DNA of 64,000 nt from Pseudomonadota bacterium (GCA_023393635.1 JAEWKT010000032.1:124001-188000); one strand, 5' to 3'. Shown: positions 24,096 to 33,542, numbered from the stretch's first letter. Notes: generated from the letters alone by a model not told the origin. A program made the numbers and translations.

Positions 24096-25576
24096 TAGGG
24101 CTGGTTTCCTGTGCTGGTAGTTGTGGTTAAAGCTTGAGTTTGCTTGGAATTAGCTGGCTTTGGTGCGCGTAAATATAAGGTGCTTAAATTATCTTTGACT
24201 AAATACTGACTGGCCACTTGTTGCAAATAAGGCACCGTTAAGCGACTCATATTTTGTGGAATGTCATCTAGTTTTTTATAACTTAAATCGGCACTTTCAA
24301 GCATACCAATCAATTGCGCCTGGCCTGAAATACTATCTTGGCTATAGACTAATTCTGCCAAATAACTGGTTTTAACGCGCTCTAATTCATCAGTTAAAAT
24401 AGGATCAGTTTTTAATTTTTCCACTTCTGCCAAAATAGCAGCACGCGCCTGTTCTAAACTCACGCCTTGTTCTGGTGTGGCAGTAATGGTAAATAAACTG
24501 CTACCCCGATTAAATAAATCGTAATTACAACTGACTGACGCCAAAACACGTTGCTCGCGGATTAAGCGACTTTCAAATCGTGCAGACAAACCGCCGTCCA
24601 ATACTGATTGCAATAATGCCAAAGCATAGGCTTTATCTGGGTTATCGGCTGTTTTTAAGGAATCAACATTCCACGCCATATACAGTGCAGGAATTTGAAC
24701 AGGCAGGGTTAAATCCATTTGCCGTTCGCCAATATTTAAAAATTCTGTCACATCGCTACGTTTGGGTGTGGCACGGCGCGGCATATCACCAAAATAGCGG
24801 CGTACCTCGTTCATGGTTTTTTGTGGTTCAACATCGCCTACAATAATTAAAATTGCATTATTGGGGGTATACCATTGTTGATACCATTGCTTGAGTGAAT
24901 CTAGTTTTAAGCCTTCAAGATTTTTCATGTGGCCAATGGGAGGCTGGCGCAATGGACTTGTAGGATAAGCCATCCAGCGAAAACGCTCATAAGCCAGTGC
25001 TTTGGGGTTGTCATCAGTACGCTGGCGACGTTCTTCCATAATCACTCGCATTTCTGGTTCGAAATCCTGCTGCCGAAGCTGTAAGTTTTGCATGCGGTCG
25101 GCTTCTAGCTCTAAAGCCAGCGGTACGTATTGCGTGGGGTACAGCTGATAGTAGCCCGTATAATTATTAGAGGTAAAAGCATTGGTCGAGCCACCAAATT
25201 TATTGCTAATGCGTGACAGCTCTTCTCCAGGTACTTTGCTGGTGCCTTTAAACATCATGTGTTCCAGGGCATGAGAGAGGCCTAAGTCGTCACCTGTTTC
25301 ATCAGTTGAGCCTACTTTATACCAAATCTGCGTCATGGCCACTGGGGCACGGTGGTCTTCCCGAATAATCACTTTTAAGCCATTTGGCAAGGTTTCTTCA
25401 TGCGTTTTGTTATTGGTTTTAATAGGTGCCGCCTGTGATGCAACAACTGTGGGTGCAGCCAAAACCACAGATGATAAACATAAGGTCAAGCCAAAAACGA
25501 CGCTTTGGCTAAACTGAACTAAAGTATGGGGAGATTGTTTTAAAGCAGATCTTGTTGTTGCGTTAGCTTTTTGCAT
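24095..25576 (-). CDS. M16 family zinc metalloprotease (exported)
   Basis: This 493-aa protein has an N-terminal signal-like hydrophobic stretch (about residues 24-41, ending VVLAAP). The zinc site HALEH (residues 102-106) is intact, with a downstream acidic ligand in MEERRQR around residues 180-186. The FKGTSKVPGEEL and NAFTSNNYTGYYQLYP blocks are typical of the M16B family. It is the catalytic partner of the zinc-less protein encoded directly downstream with a one-base overlap. The substrate is unknown; relatives degrade peptides in the periplasm. It is divergent from ftsY. Confidence 0.9.
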   Translation of the reverse strand: MQKANATTRSALKQSPHTLVQFSQSVVFGLTLCLSSVVLAAPTVVASQAAPIKTNNKTHEETLPNGLKVIIREDHRAPVAMTQIWYKVGSTDETGDDLGLSHALEHMMFKGTSKVPGEELSRISNKFGGSTNAFTSNNYTGYYQLYPTQYVPLALELEADRMQNLQLRQQDFEPEMRVIMEERRQRTDDNPKALAYERFRWMAYPTSPLRQPPIGHMKNLEGLKLDSLKQWYQQWYTPNNAILIIVGDVEPQKTMNEVRRYFGDMPRRATPKRSDVTEFLNIGERQMDLTLPVQIPALYMAWNVDSLKTADNPDKAYALALLQSVLDGGLSARFESRLIREQRVLASVSCNYDLFNRGSSLFTITATPEQGVSLEQARAAILAEVEKLKTDPILTDELERVKTSYLAELVYSQDSISGQAQLIGMLESADLSYKKLDDIPQNMSRLTVPYLQQVASQYLVKDNLSTLYLRAPKPANSKQTQALTTTTSTGNQP

Positions 25577-25932
25577 TACTTAACCGTGAGTCCTTATTCA
25601 TCTATTCAATAATCATTAATCTTCTTGCATTATCACTTAAAGCCAGCTTGAGAAAAGGGATTTCAAGGCGATAAATTGCGGGTGCAAGAAATTGATGATA
25701 GCTATGAGCGCGAAGCCAGAAGCATGTCTTCAATATACGTTAAAAGAGTGCTTAATTTTAGTCATGCTTAAGCATACTCAAGCGAATGCCACTTGGCAGC
25801 ATTTTTCTGGCAAAAACCCTAATTTGTTTGTTATTAAACGTGAATACTATCCACAATCTTTCCATAAAAATCCATGCAATATGCTAGGATACAGCGCATT
25901 GAGAAATAGATATTTAACGCGCAGGAGCAACC
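25577..25932. other. Divergent intergenic region between the M16 pair and ftsY
   Basis: This stretch should hold the promoters for both directions. A frame from 25692 runs into the ftsY start, but its product resembles nothing I know and it overlaps ftsY in another frame, so I do not call it. Upstream of ftsY a TATGCT box (about 25879-25884) is a possible -10 element. Confidence 0.4.
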
Positions 25933-27138
25933 ATGCAACCTCAGCAACCAGACAAGAAAGTATTCATTATTGATTCGGAAATTAGTGATGAAGATGTCAC
26001 GCTACCCAGTCTGCCTGTGGTTGATATTCCTGTCATAGAAACACCGCGTATTGTAGAGCGTGCGGGCGATCCTGCATCAACCATTGCTCCACCGCCGCAG
26101 CCTCAACCTACGCCTATTGTTAGTAACGCTCCTAATGCCGTGGTTCAAGCTGCACCAACTGACAGTGGCATTGCGCAAGACACAGCGTTACAAGACACGA
26201 CCATACAGGAGGCAGGTGGCTTTTTCGGCCGTATGAAAGCAGGGTTAACCAAGTCGCGCAAAAGCTTTACTGAAGGCATGGTCAACATTCTGATTGGTGG
26301 TAAAGAAATTGACGATGAACTGCTTGAGGAAGTAGAAACGCAGCTTTTGGTGGCGGATATTGGTGTAGATGCAACGCGCACAATTATTCAAAACCTGACT
26401 GAGCGTACTGAACGCAAAGAGCTGATTTATTCCAATGCCTTATATAAAGCATTACAGGAAGAACTGGTCACTTTGCTGGCACCACGGGTTAAGCCGTTGC
26501 ATATTGATAGCAATAAAGCACCGTTTGTAATTTTGGTAGTAGGGGTAAATGGCGTCGGTAAAACCACCACCATTGGTAAGCTGGCCAAGCGTTTGCAGGG
26601 TGAAGGTAAAAAAGTCATGCTGGCGGCTGGTGATACCTTCCGTGCGGCGGCGACCGAGCAACTACAAATCTGGGGTGAGCGCAATAATATTTCGGTTGTG
26701 GCGCAAGGGCATGGTGCAGATAGCGCATCGGTTATTTTTGATGCCTTTGAAAGCGCGCGTGCCCGTGGTATTGACGTGCTGATTGCCGATACCGCAGGCC
26801 GTTTACATACCAAAAGCAACCTCATGGAAGAACTTAAAAAAGTTAAGCGTGTGATGCAAAAAATTGATGCCACCGCACCGCATGAAATTATGCTGGTGGT
26901 GGATGCAGGAACTGGCCAAAACGCGATAAATCAGGTGCAAGAGTTTGATAATGCCGTGGGATTAACAGGTTTAACCATTACCAAGCTAGATGGAACCGCC
27001 AAAGGTGGTGTGCTGTTTAATATTGCCAGCCGTACTAATGTACCAATCCGTTTTATTGGTGTGGGTGAAAAAATTGACGACTTACGGCCGTTTGCTGCCA
27101 AGTCTTTTGTGGCGGCACTGTTCCAGACTGATGAATAA
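25933..27138 (+). CDS. ftsY: Signal recognition particle receptor FtsY
   Basis: FtsY is the membrane-associated SRP GTPase that delivers ribosome-nascent chain complexes to the translocon. The N-terminal A domain (residues 1-95) is acidic and rich in Pro, Ala and Gln and shorter than in E. coli. The N domain begins at GGFFGRMKAGLTKSRKSF. The G domain has G1 GVNGVGKTTTIGKLA (from residue 204), the insertion-box block DTFRAAATEQL, G3 DTAGR and TKLDGTAKGG. The length is 401 aa. CAGGAG precedes the ATG. ftsE and ftsX are not adjacent. Confidence 0.96.
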   Translation: MQPQQPDKKVFIIDSEISDEDVTLPSLPVVDIPVIETPRIVERAGDPASTIAPPPQPQPTPIVSNAPNAVVQAAPTDSGIAQDTALQDTTIQEAGGFFGRMKAGLTKSRKSFTEGMVNILIGGKEIDDELLEEVETQLLVADIGVDATRTIIQNLTERTERKELIYSNALYKALQEELVTLLAPRVKPLHIDSNKAPFVILVVGVNGVGKTTTIGKLAKRLQGEGKKVMLAAGDTFRAAATEQLQIWGERNNISVVAQGHGADSASVIFDAFESARARGIDVLIADTAGRLHTKSNLMEELKKVKRVMQKIDATAPHEIMLVVDAGTGQNAINQVQEFDNAVGLTGLTITKLDGTAKGGVLFNIASRTNVPIRFIGVGEKIDDLRPFAAKSFVAALFQTDE

Positions 27139-27162
27139 CTATTAGAACTTTATGCTTATGTT

Positions 27163-27203
27163 AAAACAGGGCAGTAATTATTTGGTTACTGCCCTGTTTT
27201 TAT
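27163..27203 (+). terminator. ftsY terminator
   Basis: A perfect 15-bp stem (AAAACAGGGCAGTAA / TTACTGCCCTGTTTT) with an 8-nt loop is followed by T-rich sequence, 25 bases after the ftsY stop. It lies in front of a convergent gene and may also work on the minus strand. Confidence 0.92.
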
Positions 27204-27265
27204 TACTATGCCGAATATCTAAACGCATTGAATAGACTCAGTGTTTGATAACTATCTAGCCTAGT

Positions 27266-28075
27266 TTAAACTGTCGCTTCAACTTCAACACCTTCATTTA
27301 AACGCAATTGCAGGCTATTGGTATAAGTGGCTGAAATGGGTGATGCGCCATCTAATTCTAATAGATTGAGTGTTTCTGCCATAGGATGGTTACTTACCAA
27401 ATCAAGACTTAATTTTAAACTGCCGCCCGTGGCAAAGGTTGCGCCATCTAAGGTGCGGGTGTTGGCAGTGGCACGAATAAGCTGGCCATCAAGTTTGGAA
27501 TACAGCACTAAATCTGCCCAGGGTGCAGGAAGACCAAGCCCTAATTTGCCATTCAGACTTAAAATAGGGCTATCGGGGTTATCTGGATTCATCACTTGGC
27601 CAGTAAATTCTTTATTGTTTAAATGAAAGTGAATAGGCGTTACAAATTTAGGATATCCCCATAACTCTTTACCTGCGGCACAGGCGTCCTCTGTAGTGAC
27701 GGGCAAGTGTAAAATATGCATTCCTGTTTGACGCCGATCTGGCGGTAATGACAGTTCTAATAATGGATGTTTAGTTGGTTTTTCGCCAATAGGTTGTACC
27801 ACGAGGCTTGCAGCAACCTCATGGTAAGGAGCACCATTGGTTAAATCACGATAATCATAAAAGGCAAGCGCAAATAAAGCCTTGTTTTCAGTCACGCGTA
27901 CCACTTCTATGCCAGATAGCTTGACTAGGCTGCTGGCTTTTTCATAATCCACCATAAAAAAAGCAATTAAACTTGAAGCATCAAAGTAGCGGACTGGCAC
28001 ATGCATAGCGCCAGTACTAATTTGTTTAGGATGGGTTGCTACCTGAAAAAAAGCATCTTTTAGCCATGCAGTCAT
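27266..28075 (-). CDS. Acetoacetate decarboxylase family protein
   Basis: The sequence belongs to the acetoacetate decarboxylase (ADC) fold family. The motif GKELWGYPKF (residues 135-144) places a lysine (Lys143) where ADC forms its Schiff base. PVRYFDASSLIAFFMVDYEKA near the N-terminus and PLLELSLPPDRRQTGMHILHLPV are the strand regions around the cavity. The length of 269 aa is close to ADC. Many ADC-like proteins have other activities, such as aldolase-dehydratases, so the reaction is not certain. No acetone or acetoacetate pathway genes are next to it. Confidence 0.75.
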   Translation of the reverse strand: MTAWLKDAFFQVATHPKQISTGAMHVPVRYFDASSLIAFFMVDYEKASSLVKLSGIEVVRVTENKALFALAFYDYRDLTNGAPYHEVAASLVVQPIGEKPTKHPLLELSLPPDRRQTGMHILHLPVTTEDACAAGKELWGYPKFVTPIHFHLNNKEFTGQVMNPDNPDSPILSLNGKLGLGLPAPWADLVLYSKLDGQLIRATANTRTLDGATFATGGSLKLSLDLVSNHPMAETLNLLELDGASPISATYTNSLQLRLNEGVEVEATV

Positions 28076-28385
28076 ACTTTATTAACCTCATTATCTGATG
28101 AATGTAAGTCTGTTTTATTAAGCACCTGGAAAAAGAATTACACTGTTGTTTTCTTATTTAAAGACTTGTCAAATTAATACAGATATCTTGATGTTTAGTC
28201 ATTTTTTAATTTTAGAACAATAGCTTATTATTCAAAGGGATAAGGTTCCAGCAAAGGAGGGGCGTAATTACATTGTATATTTTTATAAAATTAAATACAT
28301 TTATTTTTAGAGATAAGCAAGAAACTCCAATAAAAAAAGCAGCCTAAATAGCTGCTTATGGTTGGCTTAAACTATTTGCCTACTA
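28076..28385. other. Intergenic region, AT-rich
   Basis: No gene is seen. The stretch holds the promoter region of the minus-strand decarboxylase-like gene at one end and the terminator of the glycine-zipper gene (28337-28357) at the other. An isolated AAGGAGG near 28255 has no start codon in good position. Confidence 0.45.
28337..28357 (-). terminator. Terminator of the glycine-zipper gene
   Basis: AAGCAGC and GCTGCTT form a 7-bp stem with a 7-nt loop. On the minus strand it runs into TTTTTTTATT. It lies about 30 bases beyond the stop. Confidence 0.85.
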
Positions 28386-28895
28386 CTATCTGTAGTAATG
28401 ATGGCGATGCTTTTTTGCCTTTTTGTAGTTAACGCGCTGCCATTTGGCATTGTTTGATCTTTTACTATAGCGGGCATCATAACGGGCTTGCCGTGCTTTT
28501 TCGGCTTTTTCTTCCGCTTTGTCTTTGGCAATTTTATTTCCTAAAGCAGAACCGCCTGCTGCACCAACAGCTGCGCCAATCAGGTCGCCATTTTGTAGGC
28601 CAGTATTACGCCCTACCGTGTAACCACCTGCTGCGCCAAGGCCGCCACCAATTGCACTTTCATTACGGTTACTTTTGCTGCTGGCTGCTGCAGAACCACC
28701 AGCACCACCAATTGTTGCCCCAATAAGGGCACCAGACTCACCACCTAGCTGGCGGCCAACGGTGGCTCCAACCACGCTACCTAATGCACCTGCGGCAGCA
28801 ACACGTCCAGTATTATCTGCATACGCGACATTGCTGATGCCAAACAAGGCACTGGTTGATAACAGACCCGTTAATAAAATTGATGTAAGTTTCAT
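28386..28895 (-). CDS. Exported glycine-zipper protein
   Basis: A signal peptide (residues 1-26, ending NVAYA) is followed by three glycine-zipper blocks. These are AAAGALGSVVGATVGRQLGG, ALIGATIGGAGGSAAAS and DLIGAAVGAAGGSALGNKIA. The C-terminal 45 residues are strongly basic and aromatic (KKAKKHRHHYYR). The architecture resembles outer-membrane-associated glycine-zipper proteins of the Rick_17kDa/YmgG type, but there is no lipobox. AGGAG precedes the ATG. The function is unknown; the basic tail could bind peptidoglycan, LPS or nucleic acid, which is speculation. Confidence 0.82.
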   Translation of the reverse strand: MKLTSILLTGLLSTSALFGISNVAYADNTGRVAAAGALGSVVGATVGRQLGGESGALIGATIGGAGGSAAASSKSNRNESAIGGGLGAAGGYTVGRNTGLQNGDLIGAAVGAAGGSALGNKIAKDKAEEKAEKARQARYDARYSKRSNNAKWQRVNYKKAKKHRHHYYR

Positions 28896-29215
28896 ATTGT
28901 TCTCCTATAGCCAGCCATTTATCGAGCTGAGTTCTTAAAAGTTATGCTAGATGTTCTGAAATGTTTCAATGTAATATTTGGTAATATCTTTGCCAGTTTC
29001 TGGTTAAAGGACGCTGGCTAAAAGAAGTAACCGTGAAGTTTATGCTTCAATTTAATAGTAAATATGGTTCTGCTTACAAAACCCATGCATTTAAATTAAT
29101 GAAAGAAAAAATTATCCTATTTTTGTATTCTAAGCTTTGAATGACATACACTATGTCGCCTGAAAATTAGCTTTTATAAGCTATAAAATTTAATTTTGCG
29201 AGATATAACACGCTT
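28896..29215. other. Divergent intergenic region between the glycine-zipper gene and prfA
   Basis: No gene is visible in these 320 bases. hemA, which often precedes prfA, is absent. The part next to prfA contains a candidate promoter, listed separately. Confidence 0.5.
29123..29152 (+). promoter_or_regulatory. Candidate sigma-70 promoter for prfA-prmC
   Basis: TTGTAT (29123-29128) and TACACT (29147-29152) are separated by 18 bases, about 65 nt before the prfA start. Both hexamers are moderate matches. A short inverted repeat (GACAT / ATGTC) surrounds the -10 box. Confidence 0.35.
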
Positions 29216-30304
29216 ATGAAGCCTTCACTACGCCTGCGTCTCGATCAGTTGTCTGATCGTTTTGAAGAATTAAACGCGCTCCTGTCTGATGCTGAAGTCA
29301 TCAGTGATAACCAGCGTTTTCGTCAATTATCCCGTGAGCATAGTGAATTAGAAGAAATTACCAATGTATGGCTGGCTTATACTCAAGCTGAAAATGACAA
29401 GCAAACTGCTGAGGCCATGAAAGCCGATCCTGAGTTTAGGGATATGGCAGAAGAAGAAATTCAGGATGCAAAAAGCCGAATTGATAGTTTAGAAGATCAG
29501 CTTAATATCCTAATGATTCCAAAAGACCCGAATGATGCCAATTCGGCATTTTTGGAAGTTCGGGCAGGCACAGGCGGTGATGAAGCAGCAATTTTTGTGG
29601 GCGACTTATTTAGAATGTATGATCGTTATGCGCAAACAGTGGGCTGGCGTGTAGAGGTGTTGTCAGAAAACCACGGCGAGCATGGTGGTTATAAAGAAAT
29701 TATTTGCCGTGTAGAAGGCGATGGCGTGTATGGTCGACTAAAGTTTGAAAGTGGTGTGCATCGTGTCCAGCGTGTGCCAGCCACAGAATCACAAGGTCGT
29801 GTGCATACCTCAGCCTGTACCGTGGCCATTTTGCCAGAAGTAAACACTGATCATACGGTGGAAATTAATCCTGCTGATTTGCGGATTGATACTTATCGCG
29901 CTTCGGGTGCGGGTGGTCAGCATATTAACAAAACTGATTCGGCCGTGCGTATTACGCATATTCCAACAGGTACAGTGGTTGCCTGCCAAGATGAGCGCAG
30001 CCAGCATAAGAACAAAGCCAAGGCCATGGCATTATTGGTGTCACGTATTGAAGATGCTAAACGCTCGGCACAACAAAGTGCCACTTCTGAAGCGCGCCGC
30101 GACTTGGTGGGTTCGGGTGATCGCTCGGAGCGCATTCGTACCTATAATTATTCGCAAGGCCGTATTACCGACCATCGTATTAACTTAACCTTATATAAAT
30201 TAGATGCATTTATGGAAGGTGATTTAAACGAATTGCTGGACAGCTTGCATCGTGAGTATCAGGCCGATCAGTTGGCCATGCTTGCACAGCAAAATGGTGG
30301 CTAA
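29216..30304 (+). CDS. prfA: Peptide chain release factor 1
   Basis: RF1 ends translation at UAA and UAG. The stop-codon tripeptide of the PxT type is at residues 188-190 (RVPATESQGRVHTS). The catalytic GGQ is at 233-235 (GAGGQHINKTDSAV), with Gln235 in the same position as in E. coli. The length of 362 aa is typical. The ribosome-binding site is weak. prmC, which methylates Gln235, follows 18 bases later, so the substrate and its methylase are co-transcribed. Confidence 0.97.
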   Translation: MKPSLRLRLDQLSDRFEELNALLSDAEVISDNQRFRQLSREHSELEEITNVWLAYTQAENDKQTAEAMKADPEFRDMAEEEIQDAKSRIDSLEDQLNILMIPKDPNDANSAFLEVRAGTGGDEAAIFVGDLFRMYDRYAQTVGWRVEVLSENHGEHGGYKEIICRVEGDGVYGRLKFESGVHRVQRVPATESQGRVHTSACTVAILPEVNTDHTVEINPADLRIDTYRASGAGGQHINKTDSAVRITHIPTGTVVACQDERSQHKNKAKAMALLVSRIEDAKRSAQQSATSEARRDLVGSGDRSERIRTYNYSQGRITDHRINLTLYKLDAFMEGDLNELLDSLHREYQADQLAMLAQQNGG

Positions 30305-30322
30305 AAGGCGAGACAGGGTGAT

Positions 30323-31150
30323 ATGAATATTGCTCAGGCATTAGAATATTATGGCACGCCCGATAGCTTTGAGCGGCGTGAATGTGCATGGTTGCTTGAG
30401 CACATTATGGACATTAATCATCTCACTTTAAAGTATAAACCTAAGCAGCAATTAACGCCTGAACAGCAAGGCATATTTTTAAAGAAAATTGAGCAACTCA
30501 AACAAGGTGAGCCTTTGGCTTATGTGATTGGCGAGCAAGATTTTTGGTCGCTCACTTTAAAGGTGACGCCTGCTACCTTGATTCCGCGGCCTGATACGGA
30601 AGTTTTAGTAGAGCAGGCACTAAGCTTAATCGATTTAACCCAAAATGTGACAGTACTGGATTTAGGCACAGGGAGCGGTGCGATTGCATTGTCCATTGCC
30701 AAAGAACGGCCAAATGCTCAGGTCATTGCTACTGATTTTTCTATTGAAGCGTTAAAAGTAGCCCAACAAAATGCAGTGTTCAACAGTATTGATAACGTGC
30801 AGTTTTTGCAGGGAAGTTGGTTTGACGCGTTGCCTGCTCAGCACAAGTTTGATGTGATTGTTTCTAATCCGCCCTATATTGACGAACAGGATCAGCATTT
30901 AATTGACTTAATGTATGAGCCAATGAGCGCTTTGACTGCTAAAAATAATGGCTTAGCAGATTTGGAAGTTATTATTGTTCAAGCACCGCAATGGTTAACA
31001 GCAAATGGTTGGCTATTGGTTGAGCATGGGTTTGATCAGGCTTTAGTAGTTCAGAAGTTAATTGTGCAAGCTGGGTTTAGCGATGTGAACACTGTAAAAG
31101 ATTATGGTGGCAATGATCGGGTGACGATGGGGCGGTTGGTTTTTAAGTAA
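30323..31150 (+). CDS. prmC: Release factor glutamine methyltransferase PrmC
   Basis: PrmC methylates the GGQ glutamine of release factors 1 and 2 using S-adenosylmethionine. An N-terminal helical domain (about 1-70) with GEPLAYVIGEQDFW is followed by the Rossmann methyltransferase domain with VLDLGTGSGAIALSIA. The catalytic NPPY is at residues 182-185. The length is 275 aa (E. coli 277). It directly follows prfA in the conserved order. Confidence 0.95.
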   Translation: MNIAQALEYYGTPDSFERRECAWLLEHIMDINHLTLKYKPKQQLTPEQQGIFLKKIEQLKQGEPLAYVIGEQDFWSLTLKVTPATLIPRPDTEVLVEQALSLIDLTQNVTVLDLGTGSGAIALSIAKERPNAQVIATDFSIEALKVAQQNAVFNSIDNVQFLQGSWFDALPAQHKFDVIVSNPPYIDEQDQHLIDLMYEPMSALTAKNNGLADLEVIIVQAPQWLTANGWLLVEHGFDQALVVQKLIVQAGFSDVNTVKDYGGNDRVTMGRLVFK

Positions 31151-31410
31151 TAATTGATTGAGTGTGTTTTAAACAATGTCGAAAAGTGGGTGGTGTAAAA
31201 GGGTTTTGTATGGCAAGTTGCTGAGTGCTTATAAGCATGAAATTCTAACTTACTCTAGTAGCTTTGATACATTATTGGATTTTTGAATGAAGGTAATTTT
31301 TTATCACTTGGCAAAAGTTAAATTATTGTTTTGTTTAAAAAATTCATATAAATTTATTGGATTGCAAAATAAGCCTAAGCCATCAATTAAAAATATTTTT
31401 GGGATTGAAA

Positions 31411-32472
31411 ATGGAAAGTAAAAACGCTTTTATATTAATGCCATTTACTGAGTCATTAAATGATGTGTATGATTTTTTGATAAAAGAAGCACTTGTTAAA
31501 GCTGGATATCAAGTAACAAGAGCCGATGATATTAAAAGTCAAAGCAATATATTAGAAGACATTGTAAAAGGCATTATAGAGAGTGACCTGATCGTTGCTG
31601 ATTTAACAGATTCTAATGCTAATGTATATTATGAGCTTGGTATTGCTCATGCACTTCAGAAAAAGGTTGTACTGATAACCCAGGAGATTGACGAGCTGCC
31701 ATTTGACTTAAGATCTTATAGGGTAATAGGTTATTCAACACATTTTTCTAAAATGAATGAAGCGAAAATTGAGCTTCATCAATTAGCCCAAGAAGCTCTA
31801 AATGGAACATTACCTTTTGGAAACCCAGTTAAAGATTATGGTAAGACTCAAGATTTGAATAAGTGTTTTTTCCCTGTTGTGGTACATGATATTAAAGATG
31901 ACAAGTCAGATTTAGGTTTCTTGGATCATATAGTGCAAGTAGAAGATAATTTCGAGGAGTTAAGCGAAATTGTAACCGTAATAGGTAGTAAGCTGCTAGA
32001 TGAGCTTACTCCTGAGATAAGTAAGACTACCGACATACTAACTAGAAGTAATTTAACGTCTAAACAGCGACGAAACGTAATTAATGAATTGGCTAAACAC
32101 GTAGATGAATACACAAATTTTTTAAAGCCAAAAAATGATGAATATAGAGAGTTGAATAAAGAGGTTGAGACGAGTATTGAGATGGTTTTAACCGTAAAAC
32201 ACACTCATGATGAAAAATCCATTGAAGATATAGAAAATTTTTTAACTAGTTTTGAAATGTTAGAAAATGGAGCTCAAGAGGGACGAGATGGTTTCATTGG
32301 TCTGTTGGAATCTACAAAGAATGTACCGAATTTAGAGAAAAGTTTTAACCGTGCGAATAAAGGATTACAGAGAGAGCTACAGATTTTTATTGATAATATT
32401 GATCAAACAATTTCAATGGCTTCAAGAGCAAGAACTCTAGGTAAATCTTTATTAGCAAAAAATATTGGATAG
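31411..32472 (+). CDS. Accessory protein with deoxyribosyltransferase/TIR-like N-terminal domain
   Basis: The first 110 residues look like the nucleoside 2-deoxyribosyltransferase-like domain common in accessory and defence-type genes. They contain NAFILMPFTES, KAGYQVTRADD, SDLIVADLTDSNANVYYELGIAHAL and KKVVLITQE. Asp64 and Glu75 sit where this fold has its catalytic acid residues. Residues 140-353 are helical, charged and unrecognised, perhaps coiled coil, with no transmembrane segment. The frame starts at a TTG at 31357; I chose the ATG at 31411 after GGGA (353 aa). The gene is clearly more AT-rich than its neighbours and lies between prmC and a ThiF gene, which suggests horizontal acquisition. 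The activity is unproven. Confidence 0.75.
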   Translation: MESKNAFILMPFTESLNDVYDFLIKEALVKAGYQVTRADDIKSQSNILEDIVKGIIESDLIVADLTDSNANVYYELGIAHALQKKVVLITQEIDELPFDLRSYRVIGYSTHFSKMNEAKIELHQLAQEALNGTLPFGNPVKDYGKTQDLNKCFFPVVVHDIKDDKSDLGFLDHIVQVEDNFEELSEIVTVIGSKLLDELTPEISKTTDILTRSNLTSKQRRNVINELAKHVDEYTNFLKPKNDEYRELNKEVETSIEMVLTVKHTHDEKSIEDIENFLTSFEMLENGAQEGRDGFIGLLESTKNVPNLEKSFNRANKGLQRELQIFIDNIDQTISMASRARTLGKSLLAKNIG

Positions 32473-32632
32473 GGTTTCTCAGGAAAGCGTATAGGCAGAT
32501 AAAACTTTTTTTAAATAGACAAAAAGTACTTGATCCTATATTAAATCATACTAAAGCGAAAAATTTCGCTCAGCGCTCAATTTATATTTAAAAGGTATCA
32601 TTCACCACATTCTCATATTAAACCAGAAATCA

Positions 32633-33400
32633 ATGACCAAAACTGAACTCAGTAACGCCGAACTCCTGCGCTATAGCCGTCAAATCCTACTACCAGAATG
32701 GGATATAGACGCCCAACTCAAATTGGCCAATAGCCGTGTATTAATGATTGGTGCTGGTGGTTTGGGTAATCCTGCTGCGCAAGTATTGGTGCGGGCAGGG
32801 CTTGGGTTTTTACGCTTAATTGATTTTGATGACATTGAAGAAAGCAATTTACAACGGCAGTTTTTGTTTCAATCCAGTGATGTTGGCCTGCCAAAAGTGC
32901 AAGTGGCAGCACGTGAACTACAAAAAATTAGTCCATGGGCAAACATAGAGGCCATTAATTTAAAAGTTGATTTAAGCAATTTACCGCAACTACTCAGTGA
33001 TATTGATGTCGTGCTGGATGGCTCAGATAATTTTTCTACGCGTGATCTGGTTAATCAGGCGTGTGTGCAGGCGCAAGTACCGTTGTTATCTGCCGCGGCT
33101 ATTGGCTTGCAAGGGCAGTTGGCTTTTTTTCAGCCCAATTTAGGCTGCTACCGTTGTGTGTTTGGCGGCGGAATAGAGGATGACACACGGCACTGTGCAG
33201 AATCAGGTGTTTTAGCCTCTACCACCTCAGTCATTGCTAGCTTACAAGCACATCACGCCTTACTGTATTTGGGGCTAGGCCAGGTGCCTTTAGCCAATAA
33301 GTTGTTGTTATGGAATGGTATGAATATGCAGCAGCGTCTTATAAATTACGCTAAAGATCCACAATGCCAAGTCTGTGCGCCCACAAATTTCAAAAAATAG
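32633..33400 (+). CDS. ThiF/MoeB/HesA family adenylyltransferase
   Basis: This 255-aa E1-like enzyme activates the C-terminus of a ubiquitin-like sulfur carrier by adenylation. The nucleotide-binding loop is GAGGLGNPAAQ (from residue 40), with DFDDIEESNLQRQFLFQSSDVG and DGSDNFSTRDLVNQAC downstream. Two CxxC pairs (Cys172/175 and Cys245/248) make the structural zinc site. It has no rhodanese domain. MoeB (for MoaD) is the most likely identity, but ThiF cannot be excluded because no carrier gene is nearby. In related genomes this gene tends to follow prmC directly; here the accessory gene intervenes. Confidence 0.88.
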   Translation: MTKTELSNAELLRYSRQILLPEWDIDAQLKLANSRVLMIGAGGLGNPAAQVLVRAGLGFLRLIDFDDIEESNLQRQFLFQSSDVGLPKVQVAARELQKISPWANIEAINLKVDLSNLPQLLSDIDVVLDGSDNFSTRDLVNQACVQAQVPLLSAAAIGLQGQLAFFQPNLGCYRCVFGGGIEDDTRHCAESGVLASTTSVIASLQAHHALLYLGLGQVPLANKLLLWNGMNMQQRLINYAKDPQCQVCAPTNFKK

Positions 33401-33542
33401 TGATTGCAAAATAGCTAAAAGATCGCCCACTACACTTAAAATTATTTACAGCACGTCTATTTTAGTTAATTTATACTCGGGCATTATTTTTAGGTAAGGC
33501 TGGCTGTCCTTTTTAGTCAGTGGCACCAGTTAAGGATTTTCC

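Noticed and set aside
25692..25973. 93-codon frame upstream of and overlapping ftsY
   Set aside because: It overlaps the well-supported ftsY start in another frame, has no recognisable family and no good ribosome-binding site.
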